NCBI GenBank assembly: GCA_965209015.1
Contig: OZ242367.1
Span: forward strand, 992,001 to 1,056,000
Length of the DNA stretch: 64,000 nucleotides
From: Bin80 sp965209015
Lineage (GTDB): Bacteria; Bacteroidota; Rhodothermia; Rhodothermales; Bin80
Direction: 5' to 3'
The notes under the pieces were generated by a model. It searched no databases, was not told the origin of the DNA, and saw nothing but the letters and a program-made list of their open reading frames with translations. The position numbers were made by a program, and so were the translations under genes. Shown in pieces: positions 41,069-48,953 of this stretch. Each line of letters begins with the position of its first letter. Positions within the stretch are counted from its first letter, which is position 1.

Positions 41069-43152
41069 ACTGGAATTATGGATTTAAGATGATTTAGGAA
41101 TCGTGTAGAACTGTGCTCTGCCAGAATTATCTTTGTTACTGCGGCGTATTTATTGTAATGTGTACGTAATTTTGCTTTCCCCTCAGATCCTTCAACAATG
41201 TAAGTTTCCTGAAAATCATGATGTTCTACCCCGGTAATTACTATATCGTGGGAATTCAATTTTTTGTAGAGAATCTCATAAACTTCTTGCTGAAAGCTAT
41301 CATGAAACACGGGCTTTGAGGAAAGGACATCCATAATTCTCTCAACAAAATCTGGTGGCCGAGATTCTCTGACCTGAATTTTGGTAACTTCAAATTTCTG
41401 GTTGTAATGCAGTTGGAGCGTGCACCTACTCTGATCGTCCGTCTCAAAGGTATAAACTTCCTGATATTGATGGTGCAGGAGTTCAGAAATTTGCACACTT
41501 ATCCTATTTAACCGACGACGAATAAATTCGTACAAATTACAAAGTTCTTTGTGATCTGTCGGGAATTGTATGATCTGATCTGGATTGGATGTAGATGGAT
41601 CGTATCCAATCAAATTAGCTGGTTGAATTGAAGAAACAAGTCGGCTCTTATCAAACTGCCAGATAGTTTTGTCAAATGGACTTTTTCGTGGTACATTGAG
41701 CAAGTAGAGTCTTTGATCAGGTACCGAAAACGCGGTATTCAACCATCGAAAATATGTCTCTCCGCCCATGGTCGTTTTTTCAGAAAGATCTGCAATTATC
41801 ATTCTGAACAGACGTCCTTGAGCTCGGTGGAGAGTCATGGCATATCCGAATCGAAGCATTGCTGCTCTAAGATATATACTGTCAATATCTTCTTTATCCC
41901 CATTCTTATCATTTTTCTCATCTTTTGATTGTTCAGAGGACTCATCTGTTGGGGTTGATGTATTATGAACCAATTCCGTATTCCCCTTCTGATCGTTAGG
42001 TATATCCTTGGGCTTCGCTCCATTTCTAGCATGCGCCACTAGAGCCAGAAATTCATCTTTCCCAAGTTCTGGTTTCTCTCTGTAAAGAAAGTCTTCAAAG
42101 CAGAGCAAGGTTTGGTCGTGGGGGCATGCCGAATCTTTCCAGCGAATACGAAGCTCAAGAAAATTTACCGTGATTGGATTCATCCTTCCCTTCAGATTTT
42201 GCCTTACAGTGTCTTTATTGGCGATCTCCATCACGGTGCCGAATGATCCGTTTGAAATTTTACCGTGACAGGGACACTGGCTACAGCAAAACTCAATTTG
42301 ATTACGTAACTCAACCAAGTCCCCCACAGAGAGCATTGATTCTCGTCCGAATACCCGCTTTCGTATGGTCTGATTATACCGGTTTACCTGAGCATTCGTA
42401 TATGCGACGATCGTGCCCACATCGTCCTTGACCAACTCATCTATTTCGTTGGAAGCATCAAATAACTGAATACATTCGCTTTCATCAAGCTTGATATTTA
42501 ACCGGCTAAATTGATGTGTCCGAATCCTCTCCGCAATTAATTCGCGATTTTCAAGAAATAATGGTGATCCACGAGTACATTTAATTTTTTTGATTTGCAC
42601 ATGCTTCACTGATTCTGAATATTCACGAAGCTTAGTAACAGACAGTGCGTGTGTGCTGGATCCTCTTGAAAGTTGATATGGATCACCAATAAAGATAATT
42701 TTACGCTCTATCTCTCCTAAACTGATGAACTCCATTAGGTCACTCAGGAGATGACCACTCCCAAATCGTCGTGAGCTCGTTTCGTACAGTGAATCGCTGA
42801 TCAGGTGGGCCTCTCCCAAGATATACACATGGCATGGAGAGTCTTGATTGCATGTTCGTTTATCATGGATAAATTTTTGTTCTTTTTTGTGAAAATGTGC
42901 TTTTTTTTCATAAATCAAGCCATAAACACTGTTGATTTCAGGGTCATATCCTCTTGACATACGCGCTGCTGGAACGATCACCGTGTAGGCCTTGATATTG
43001 ATTTGAGTGAGAATAATGCTGACACGATCTACCACACCACGCATACATTGTGCAAACATACCCGACAGAACCAGTATCTGGTTCTGCGATTCCATAAAAT
43101 TCTTTACTGCGTCTTCAAGTTCAGTTATGCTATCGCAATCAAAGTCGTTCAT
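41065..43152 (-). CDS. RecD/UvrD-like SF1 helicase with degenerate Walker motifs
   Basis: A 695-residue protein with helicase superfamily 1 layout. Motif III is FIGDPYQLS (154-162), motif VI is GYAMTLHRAQGRLFRMII (near residue 447), and YTNAQVNRYN matches motif IV. The Walker A loop is lost: ILVLSGMFAQCMRG stands at residues 26-39 where GxAGxGKT is expected, with no lysine. Walker B reads YILGEAH instead of DE, with glycine in place of the Mg-binding aspartate. ATP hydrolysis is therefore unlikely. A Cys cluster (CCSQCPCHG, near 289) may bind zinc. The gene is first in the five-gene operon. The protein is complete, and loss of both Walker motifs with the rest intact suggests a retained structural or DNA-binding role. 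Confidence 0.65.
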   Translation of the reverse strand: MNDFDCDSITELEDAVKNFMESQNQILVLSGMFAQCMRGVVDRVSIILTQINIKAYTVIVPAARMSRGYDPEINSVYGLIYEKKAHFHKKEQKFIHDKRTCNQDSPCHVYILGEAHLISDSLYETSSRRFGSGHLLSDLMEFISLGEIERKIIFIGDPYQLSRGSSTHALSVTKLREYSESVKHVQIKKIKCTRGSPLFLENRELIAERIRTHQFSRLNIKLDESECIQLFDASNEIDELVKDDVGTIVAYTNAQVNRYNQTIRKRVFGRESMLSVGDLVELRNQIEFCCSQCPCHGKISNGSFGTVMEIANKDTVRQNLKGRMNPITVNFLELRIRWKDSACPHDQTLLCFEDFLYREKPELGKDEFLALVAHARNGAKPKDIPNDQKGNTELVHNTSTPTDESSEQSKDEKNDKNGDKEDIDSIYLRAAMLRFGYAMTLHRAQGRLFRMIIADLSEKTTMGGETYFRWLNTAFSVPDQRLYLLNVPRKSPFDKTIWQFDKSRLVSSIQPANLIGYDPSTSNPDQIIQFPTDHKELCNLYEFIRRRLNRISVQISELLHHQYQEVYTFETDDQSRCTLQLHYNQKFEVTKIQVRESRPPDFVERIMDVLSSKPVFHDSFQQEVYEILYKKLNSHDIVITGVEHHDFQETYIVEGSEGKAKLRTHYNKYAAVTKIILAEHSSTRFLNHLKSIIPV

Positions 43153-43309
43153 GTGAATATATCACGATGTGTTGAGTTGAACTCCCAATCCAGAATGTAC
43201 ATCCATTCCGTCAGAATGAGTGGTCACCTGCCTCAAATTCTGCATACAGAACGGATCAACTATGACAAAATAATTCCTGTCTGGGTTAAACACCAAAAAT
43301 TAGTCATAC

Positions 43310-43345
43310 GAGACTCTTTCAAAATTCCTCAATTGGATGTTTTTT
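43310..43345 (+). mobile_element. Solo IS/MITE left end
   Basis: GAGACTCTTTCAAAATTC plus the next bases CTCAATTGGATG match the left end of the MITE at 48641 over about 36 bases, with one difference in the terminal repeat and a diverging T-run. No transposase or right end follows. The sequence runs straight into a frame whose protein similarity begins mid-domain, so this end marks a deletion or insertion scar. Confidence 0.6.
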
Positions 43346-43361
43346 TGAAGGATTTTCATGA

Positions 43362-43700
43362 TTGGCGGGTTTTTGTATTGAGGATATCAGGGAACTGATT
43401 TGCTCGGGGAGGTATCGTTTTTTAGGTTTCAAACGATCAGTTGCTCAATCACACTCACTTGAAAGCCTTCCTGATATTCTGATTCAGGCTCGAATTGCAT
43501 GTGGAATGAGCCAATCTGATTTAGCCGAAAAACTGGGACTTAAACTTATGCAGATACAACGCTATGAAGAATCTAGATACAAGGGTGTGAACTTAGGCAG
43601 GCTCATTGAAATTGCCGACCTCCTGAATGTTGATACCTCAGGTTTACTCGGGACAGCTGAAGTTAAGGGGAATATTATTTTTTTCACTGAAAAACATTGA
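43362..43700 (+). CDS. HTH (XRE-type) regulator, 5'-truncated
   Basis: The 112-residue frame carries a clear XRE helix-turn-helix, ILIQARIACGMSQSDLAEKL then KLMQIQRYEESRYKG (about residues 39-73), with the family's QxxQIQRYE recognition helix. Full-length relatives of this group are about 130-140 residues, with a conserved N-terminal helical region before ESLPDILI. Here only EDIRELICSGRYRFLG resembles it. The sequence before it derives from the IS end at 43310, so the start is not native. The 3' end overlaps the ImmA-like frame by 74 bases in another frame. Related pairs act as repressor and protease. This copy is probably broken or starts at an acquired codon. Confidence 0.6.
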   Translation: MAGFCIEDIRELICSGRYRFLGFKRSVAQSHSLESLPDILIQARIACGMSQSDLAEKLGLKLMQIQRYEESRYKGVNLGRLIEIADLLNVDTSGLLGTAEVKGNIIFFTEKH

Positions 43701-44508
43701 TGCTGTTCGTTGGCAAAAATTTCCAGCAACGGAAATGATTAGGCGCAAATGGTTTAACCATCGGGGGGAGGATGATATATCTAAGGCAACCAAAGCATAT
43801 TTTCTAGAAGCAGCAGGTCAACACTTTGCCTTGGCTCTTCACCGAAAGACAATGCGTGGTACCAAACCGACGAATGAATATGCACTAATTGCATGGCAAG
43901 TAAGAATACATGAGCGTGCACAAGTGCGGATTGAAGAATGTAACTTGCCTTCTTTTGAGTTAGATGACCGATGGCTACCAGAACTTGTTGCACTCACCCA
44001 GAAGTCTGATGGGCCAAAACTAGCGAGAGAATTACTTGCTCAAAAAGGTATAGTTCTAATCATTGAAGAACACCTGTTGGGGACCTATCTTGACGGTGCG
44101 GGAATGCTTAGTCATAGCGATCATCCCGTAATCGGTCTCACACTACGCCACAACAGGGTGGATAACTTTTGGTTTGTACTATTCCATGAGTTGGGCCATA
44201 TATTTCTACATTTATTTAACGGAATTCACTATGATTTTTTTGATGACGTTACCACTGAGTCTCGGGATATGATTGAACAGGAGGCTGACCAATTTGCACT
44301 TAACACCTTGATCTCTGAGGAGAAATGGGAGGGTTGCCTTTCGCGCTTCGCTTTATCAGAAGATGCAGTCAAGTTTGATGCTGAGAGACTCAATGTTGCC
44401 GCAAGTATCATAGCTGGTCGAATTCGAAGAGAGCAAGACAACTATAACATTCTCACAAGGCTTATACAATCGGGGGTTCGGGAACAGCTCCAGAGGGGTG
44501 AATTATGA
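43627..44508 (+). CDS. ImmA/IrrE-family metallopeptidase
   Basis: A zinc peptidase of the ImmA/IrrE type, which cleaves or inactivates a partner XRE repressor. The catalytic motif FHELGHIFLHL (HExxH) is near residue 190. MIEQEADQFALNTLI, near 218, supplies the third zinc ligand and completes the site. The family-like N-terminus VRWQKFPATEMIRRKWF begins near residue 27. An ATG at 43735 would cut through it, so the true start is uncertain and may be a non-ATG codon overlapping the HTH gene. A frameshift that split an HTH-peptidase fusion is also possible. The stop overlaps the beta-family start by 4 bp (44505-44508). Confidence 0.75.
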   Translation: MLIPQVYSGQLKLRGILFFSLKNIDAVRWQKFPATEMIRRKWFNHRGEDDISKATKAYFLEAAGQHFALALHRKTMRGTKPTNEYALIAWQVRIHERAQVRIEECNLPSFELDDRWLPELVALTQKSDGPKLARELLAQKGIVLIIEEHLLGTYLDGAGMLSHSDHPVIGLTLRHNRVDNFWFVLFHELGHIFLHLFNGIHYDFFDDVTTESRDMIEQEADQFALNTLISEEKWEGCLSRFALSEDAVKFDAERLNVAASIIAGRIRREQDNYNILTRLIQSGVREQLQRGEL

Positions 44509-45608
44509 TCCTGGATAAAGAGGTGTATGTGCCAGTTCTAAGTTGGAGAATGGGGGAATATCAGGCACTCAAGTATCTCAAGGAATGTGAAAAAGATAAG
44601 GTTATGCCCCTTATTGTTATTCCAGAGGTAGAATTTGATTTTGAAACGAAACAACAAAAGAAAACGATAGACGAGCATGTCCGTGATTTATCCAAGCGAT
44701 TCATAGCCAAGTGGGACAATCGCCTTGCATGGCTGGCTCTGCACAACAAAATTGCTAGTGAAAAGATGAACGATGGGAGTCATGTGATGGACTACGTTCA
44801 CAACGGCATGCGCTTGAACCAAGCTCGGACGGTACCCGTCGTGACACTTGAAAGTAACAGGGACACGATCACCGCCGTTGTCAGAGTTCTTGGTCAAGAT
44901 GAATTGGGTGGAGGGATCCGTATTCGCCTTGAAAACCTGATGGCACCAGATATTGAAGATCAGATTATAAAGCTTTCCACAGACTTGTCGTTGCTGCCTG
45001 AAGACACCGACTTCATCATTGATCTGCACGCACCAAATTTTGAGCCATATCATCAATTTGCCAATGCTCTAATTCTCAGTCTAAATCGTTTACGCAATCT
45101 TTAGGACTACAGGAATTTTGTGATTGTTTCCACTGCGATTCCAGAAAGCATGAGTCAAATTGAACGAGGTGTAAATGTAATTCCGCGTCATGATTGGTTG
45201 TTCTATAAAGCATTGCTTACCTCTCTACCAAGTCGTATGCGATGCACCAATTATGGTGACTATACCATAGTACATCCTGACTTTAATCTCAAGATGGACA
45301 TGCGTATTCTTAAACCAGCAGGTAAATTAGTGTATACAACTCCTACAGACTGGGCCATTTGCAAGGGCGGCGCATTTCGCGACAATAGGGAACAAATGTA
45401 TGAACATTGCAAGACGATCGTGAATGATTCTCAATTCGTGTTTCGTGGGGCCGACTTCTCAGATGGAGATGAATATATCGCTAAGTGTGCAGCTAAGGAA
45501 GTCGAACTAACTAATCTAACTTATTGGAAGAGGGTAACGATTAACCATCATATCACCGCAGTGGTACATGATCTCGCCAATTACTACGCGTCTCCAGAGC
45601 TTTCTTGA
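44505..45608 (+). pseudogene. Beta-family protein interrupted by an in-frame amber codon
   Basis: Two frames in the same register form one protein of about 366 codons, the usual length of the beta-protein family (PF14350-like), often found beside XRE/ImmA genes in phage and defence islands. The first part (199 codons) starts MILDKEVYVPVLSWRMGEYQ and includes VPVVTLES and FIIDLHAPNF. A TAG at 45102-45104 interrupts it, and after DYRNF the reading continues VIVSTAIPESMSQIERG ... VNVIPRHDW ... DYTIVHPDF. A GTG at 45120 could restart translation. A point mutation to TAG, or amber readthrough, are the alternatives. I call it a pseudogene but translation of both halves cannot be excluded. Confidence 0.65.
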
Positions 45609-46152
45609 TGACTCTGATTAATTCATGATCGGACGTTTTCTCCACAATCAATTTGTAGAGTTGAGTACGTGTTGCACGATGAGCAGCAGTTTCCGAGCCT
45701 AGTTCTGACAGTATATCCTTAGCTTCACTGCGCCAGAGAAGGTGCGCAAAAATAAATGGATTGAATTCGGGATTTCTTTCAGCTTTCCGCACTTCATGGA
45801 GTTTAAGATGGTTCATCAAATCAGTACGAACTTCTGTGATGCCACACCACGAGGGAATAGTTTCGAGGGTAGACTCCAGATGTTTGGTTGCTACGACCAA
45901 TGTCAATTTGTGTAATGCTTGGGTAAAGATCTGCAACTGCCCCTTCAATCGATTAAGTTGATCCCGTTCACTCTTTATTTCATATCCGTGAAATTCGCTA
46001 TCAATTACGGCAATATCCACCCGCCTTTTGGCATGAGCCAAGCCGAGTTCGTGGACAACCAGTTCGCCATTCCCACCACCGTGCAGGCCTGATCGTCCGC
46101 CGACCAAAGCCTCGCGGATATGAGGATCCAAAATAGGAGAATTTTTGATCAC
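45553..46152 (-). CDS. sce7726-family protein, PD-(D/E)xK nuclease-like
   Basis: A 199-residue protein of the sce7726 type. E31, then RRVDIAVI with D46, and YEIK with E58 and K60, give the acid-x(11)-ExK layout of PD-(D/E)xK nucleases. LKGQLQIFTQALHKLTLVVA then fits the following helix and strand. The C-terminal third is a charged helical domain (LLWRSEAKDILSEL). Its 3' end overlaps the end of the beta-family gene tail to tail by 56 bases. sce7726 proteins are commonly encoded next to beta-family or sce7725-type genes, so the HTH, peptidase, beta and nuclease genes probably form one module despite the opposite orientation. Target unknown. Confidence 0.65.
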   Translation of the reverse strand: MIKNSPILDPHIREALVGGRSGLHGGGNGELVVHELGLAHAKRRVDIAVIDSEFHGYEIKSERDQLNRLKGQLQIFTQALHKLTLVVATKHLESTLETIPSWCGITEVRTDLMNHLKLHEVRKAERNPEFNPFIFAHLLWRSEAKDILSELGSETAAHRATRTQLYKLIVEKTSDHELIRVIKKALETRSNWRDHVPLR

Positions 46153-46498
46153 AATAGGATTATAAATGATGAACGGAGATATAATGCAAAAACACTGAAC
46201 GAATTAAATCAGTTCTACAATTAGCCATGGGGTAGAGGTCTTGGTCTCCACAGAATATCCGTGGTAGAACTGCTATTCCAACGTACAGCGATACCCAACA
46301 CGTTTTATTTGGTACACGCATTTTCTGTGAAATATTGGTATACAATTTAGAGGGGGAGACGTACGCTCATCGCGTATGTCTGGATCTGTGAAGAGGCTGA
46401 GGATAGTCCGAGTCACCATAATGACAAATTGTCTCCCATTGTAAACGAAAAACTAAATAACTGATAGGTAGCATCAACTTAGCAACTGAAGTTACCCC
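46153..46498. other. Intergenic region with possible structured RNA
   Basis: No convincing gene. Between 46351 and 46500 a 10-pair hairpin (AGACGTACGC/GCGTATGTCT, with one G-U) is followed by GAGGATAGTCCGAG. That stretch resembles the universally conserved 5' core of RNase P RNA (GAGGAAAGUCCGGG). The matching 3' core is not found, so this is at most a fragment or a lookalike. Confidence 0.25.
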
Positions 46499-46720
46499 CT
46501 ATTTTCCCACGAATCGTTGTACCTCATCCCTTGTTGTCACATCCCACAAACGAACGGACTTATCCGCCGATGCAGACGCAATCAAAGTCCCGTCTGGAGA
46601 GAAAATAACAGATGAGACATAGGATATGTGTCCCTCACCTTCCACTGTCCAGAGGAGTTGCCCCAAAGCAGGGGAAGTCAGAAATAGCATCAACAAAGTA
46701 ATGATGTGTCTCATTTTCAT
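46499..46720 (-). pseudogene. WD40-repeat protein fragment with signal peptide
   Basis: Seventy-three codons: a signal peptide (HIITLLMLFLTSPALG, cleavage near residue 20) and one and a half WD40 repeats (HISYVSSVIFSPDGTLIAS, ADKSVRLWDVTTRDEVQRFV). WD40 propellers need about seven repeats and 300 residues, so the gene is cut short at its 3' end by the stop at 46499. A truncated remnant of a secreted propeller protein is the simplest reading. The 5' end looks intact. Confidence 0.55.
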
Positions 46721-47451
46721 ACGAATATTTTTGAATGAGTAATCTTACCAGAGAAGCCGAATTGTTTCAGTCACAAGGCTTCTGAATTTCCGCACTTCGG
46801 TAAAGCTACGGAATAATACCTCCAATTACAGGTATCATCTTTAATGGAATGATAAAACACAGAAAGATTGGTCTTTATCGGGTATAGGCTCCGCGCAGTT
46901 TGAGACATTTGAGTTAAAGCATATAGCTCCTCCCTGAGGTATCATTTCCATACTTAATGGTAAATTGATTTGCCGCTGACCGTATGTTCAGGTCAAGCAA
47001 TAAATAGCCATAACATTTGTATCTATTCCCATGATGTCTGGTCTATCTGGGATCGGCGGCGCAATACTTCCAACCAGATCCATTTTGACAATGATTACAA
47101 CGCCAGAGGGAGGAATTACTCTCTGGTATAGCATAGTGCATACCAGAGAGGGTAAAGCACATTCAGAGACTCTGTCAAGATGTCACTGAACATCTCGGCG
47201 ACCGTATAGACTTCCTTGACATGCTTCGTCGGAGAAGATTAGGTCTTCCAGTAGGTCCTAATTAGGCAATAGTTCAATTTTCTAGTGAATGCAAAAGATT
47301 CCCTTTCATCGTATCTAAACATCAATATTGCTTGACCCGTTATAAAATTGCATGCACTGCTCAGAGTTAGAAACTTTATCACAGTTCTGCAAGTTTACGG
47401 AGTTTCTGGTTGACTTAATTTTCTGAGACTTAACCATTCGCATGACACTGA
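46721..47451. other. Long intergenic region, no gene seen
   Basis: About 730 bp without a credible frame. A small CCAGAG...CTCTGG hairpin (near 47101-47124), with a further copy of the CCAGAGAG motif close behind, is the only structure I note. The region separates the nuclease module from the DUF2335 gene and probably represents decayed DNA plus the promoter of the gene at 47452. Confidence 0.4.
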
Positions 47452-47775
47452 ATGAACAAAATCACCAACCCAAATCCCTCAACTGATGTTGACAACCAAG
47501 CTATCCCTATAGAGGAAAATGTTGAGGTATTGTCTGAGATAATTGAATATCTTGATGCCGTGATTGAGGCCAGAGAAAGAGCGAGAAGAGGACTAGTTCC
47601 AGAACGCACTTTTTGGGATGAATTGATTGACGTTAACTGCACTCCTATGGGGCAGGATTATGATTATGAACCCGAAGAAACATGGGATATTCTGTTTGAT
47701 GTATGGCAAACTGTTGGTGTCCTTTTGTCAGACGCAATGTCGATATATCGCAGGGATGTAGATGAGCAGTTTTGA
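47452..47775 (+). CDS. Hypothetical acidic protein, 107 residues
   Basis: I do not recognise this protein. It is strongly acidic with a helical core (EENVEVLSEIIEYLDAVIEA) and aromatic segments (EETWDILFDVWQTVG). It has no signal peptide or membrane helix. It overlaps the next gene's start by 14 bp, so it is probably translated with the DUF2335 membrane protein and may be its soluble partner. Confidence 0.5.
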   Translation: MNKITNPNPSTDVDNQAIPIEENVEVLSEIIEYLDAVIEARERARRGLVPERTFWDELIDVNCTPMGQDYDYEPEETWDILFDVWQTVGVLLSDAMSIYRRDVDEQF

Positions 47776-48254
47776 GGATATAGATACCGGTCCTAAAAAC
47801 GACGACTTGAAGGTTGTGCGTGAAGACATAGATACTCCATCTGGGACAACTCCCGACTCTAAGATAGAGGAATCGTCGAAATCCGAAGTGTCAGATCAAA
47901 TAGCTGAACTCCATAGCGGTATTCAACGCAGAGTATCAAATTAGGGGATACAGAGGCCCCTTGCCTCCAGCATCTGAACTGATTAAGTATGAAGAGGCAC
48001 ATTCAGGTGCGGCCGATCGCATTATAGGTTTGGCAGAGGATACTTTAAAGATGCACAACAATATAGAGGAGAAGAAAATAGGACTTTCCAGAAGAAGGGT
48101 GAATGCCTCAGTGATCCTGTCTCTTAGCTTGATATCTATTGCAGGACTGGCTATTATCTACGATCCAGTTTGGTTGTCCATCCCATTTGGGGCCCTAGGA
48201 ATATTGACCTTAACATTTAGGGAACTGATCAGGATATTTCGGAGGCAGACCTAA
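47762..48254 (+). pseudogene. DUF2335-type membrane protein, frameshifted
   Basis: DUF2335 proteins are small membrane proteins with a conserved PLPPPexLxxYExxxPGAADRI segment before two hydrophobic helices. Here the 60-codon acidic N-terminal frame (47762-47944) ends in a stop. The conserved part continues one frame away: GPLPPASELIKYEEAHSG, AADRIIGLAEDTLKMH, then VILSLSLISIAGLAIIYD and IPFGALGILTLTFRELI, ending at 48254. The conserved segment begins just before the only alternative start, a TTG at 47961, so that start would remove it. A single frameshift near 47945 is the simplest explanation. Confidence 0.6.
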
Positions 48255-48264
48255 TCGTAGTTAG

Positions 48265-48510
48265 TCAAAATTCTTCCAGATATGTAGGCACGAGCCAAAC
48301 ATTGGGAAATATCAGCAATTCCCACTCAGCAATTAATTGCTTAAAATCGGAAAATCTCTCTGCTTTTGTTTTCGCAAACTTTTGGCTTATTTTTCGGTCA
48401 GACCGCTTTGCTTTAGCCTTGTTCTTAGAGGGCATACCCTGATTGAAGCGTCCATCTTCTTCCTGCCCAGAGGATTGCTGTTTTTTCCATAAAACTTGCT
48501 GATCAACCAT
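48265..48510 (-). CDS. Hypothetical basic protein, 81 residues
   Basis: A lysine-rich protein (SKNKAKAKRSDRKISQKFAK) ending in a hydrophobic tail LIAEWELLIFPNVWLVPTYL. The 3' end of the gene shares about 20 bases with a degenerate copy next to the ISL3 remnant at 53479-53501, so a sister copy has existed. It converges with the DUF2335 gene. It could be a small toxin or antitoxin, or a nucleic-acid-binding protein; nothing decides this. Confidence 0.35.
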   Translation of the reverse strand: MVDQQVLWKKQQSSGQEEDGRFNQGMPSKNKAKAKRSDRKISQKFAKTKAERFSDFKQLIAEWELLIFPNVWLVPTYLEEF

Positions 48511-48953
48511 GAAAAAGAAGTCACTTCATTGAGCCCACAAGTGTTTGAGAAAATCGTTTCTGCTTTAAGCCCAGAGGATCCCTAAGATGCGCTATAAATC
48601 GTTAAGATGTAAAGTTTAGCATAGAATTTCCAAAATAATGGAGCCTCTTTCAAAATTCCTCAATTGGATGATTTTTTGAGGAATTTCGAAAGAGGTTCCC
48701 ATACTGAAGATTTCGCGTGGTCCGACTAAACTGAGCCAGTTCAAGCCACAATTCAGCGGGGACAACAGGTGAAAATAAAGAATTTTGAAAGAGGCTCGTC
48801 TAGTATATATATATTCAGACCGTAAACAGTGGCAGAACAAACGGCGTTTGTAGTGTTCCAAGTTGTCAGAACACTCTCTTAAACAGACTTATACCCCTGA
48901 AAAATAAGGCTTTCTTTGTTCTCAGAGAATTACAAACCGTCAAAGTCATGATA
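48511..48953. other. Intergenic region holding a MITE
   Basis: Contains the 157-bp MITE at 48641-48797 and otherwise no gene. A short AT-rich run (TAGTATATATATATTC) follows the MITE at about 48800-48816. Confidence 0.5.
48641..48797. mobile_element. MITE with 18-bp terminal repeats
   Basis: The ends GAGCCTCTTTCAAAATTC are perfect inverted repeats over 18 bases. Inside the left half a second, near-perfect inverted repeat (CCTCTTTC...TCCTCA with TGAGGAA...GAAAGAGG, 48644-48695) forms a long hairpin. The right 100 bases match the transposase-end side of the truncated IS at 16726, including its TKLSQFKP-coding tail, so this is an internally deleted derivative of that IS. No target-site duplication is obvious. 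Confidence 0.75.

Noticed and set aside
43003..43398. A 131-codon plus-strand frame before the HTH gene
   Set aside because: It overlaps the helicase 5' end in antisense and the IS end, with no recognisable domain.
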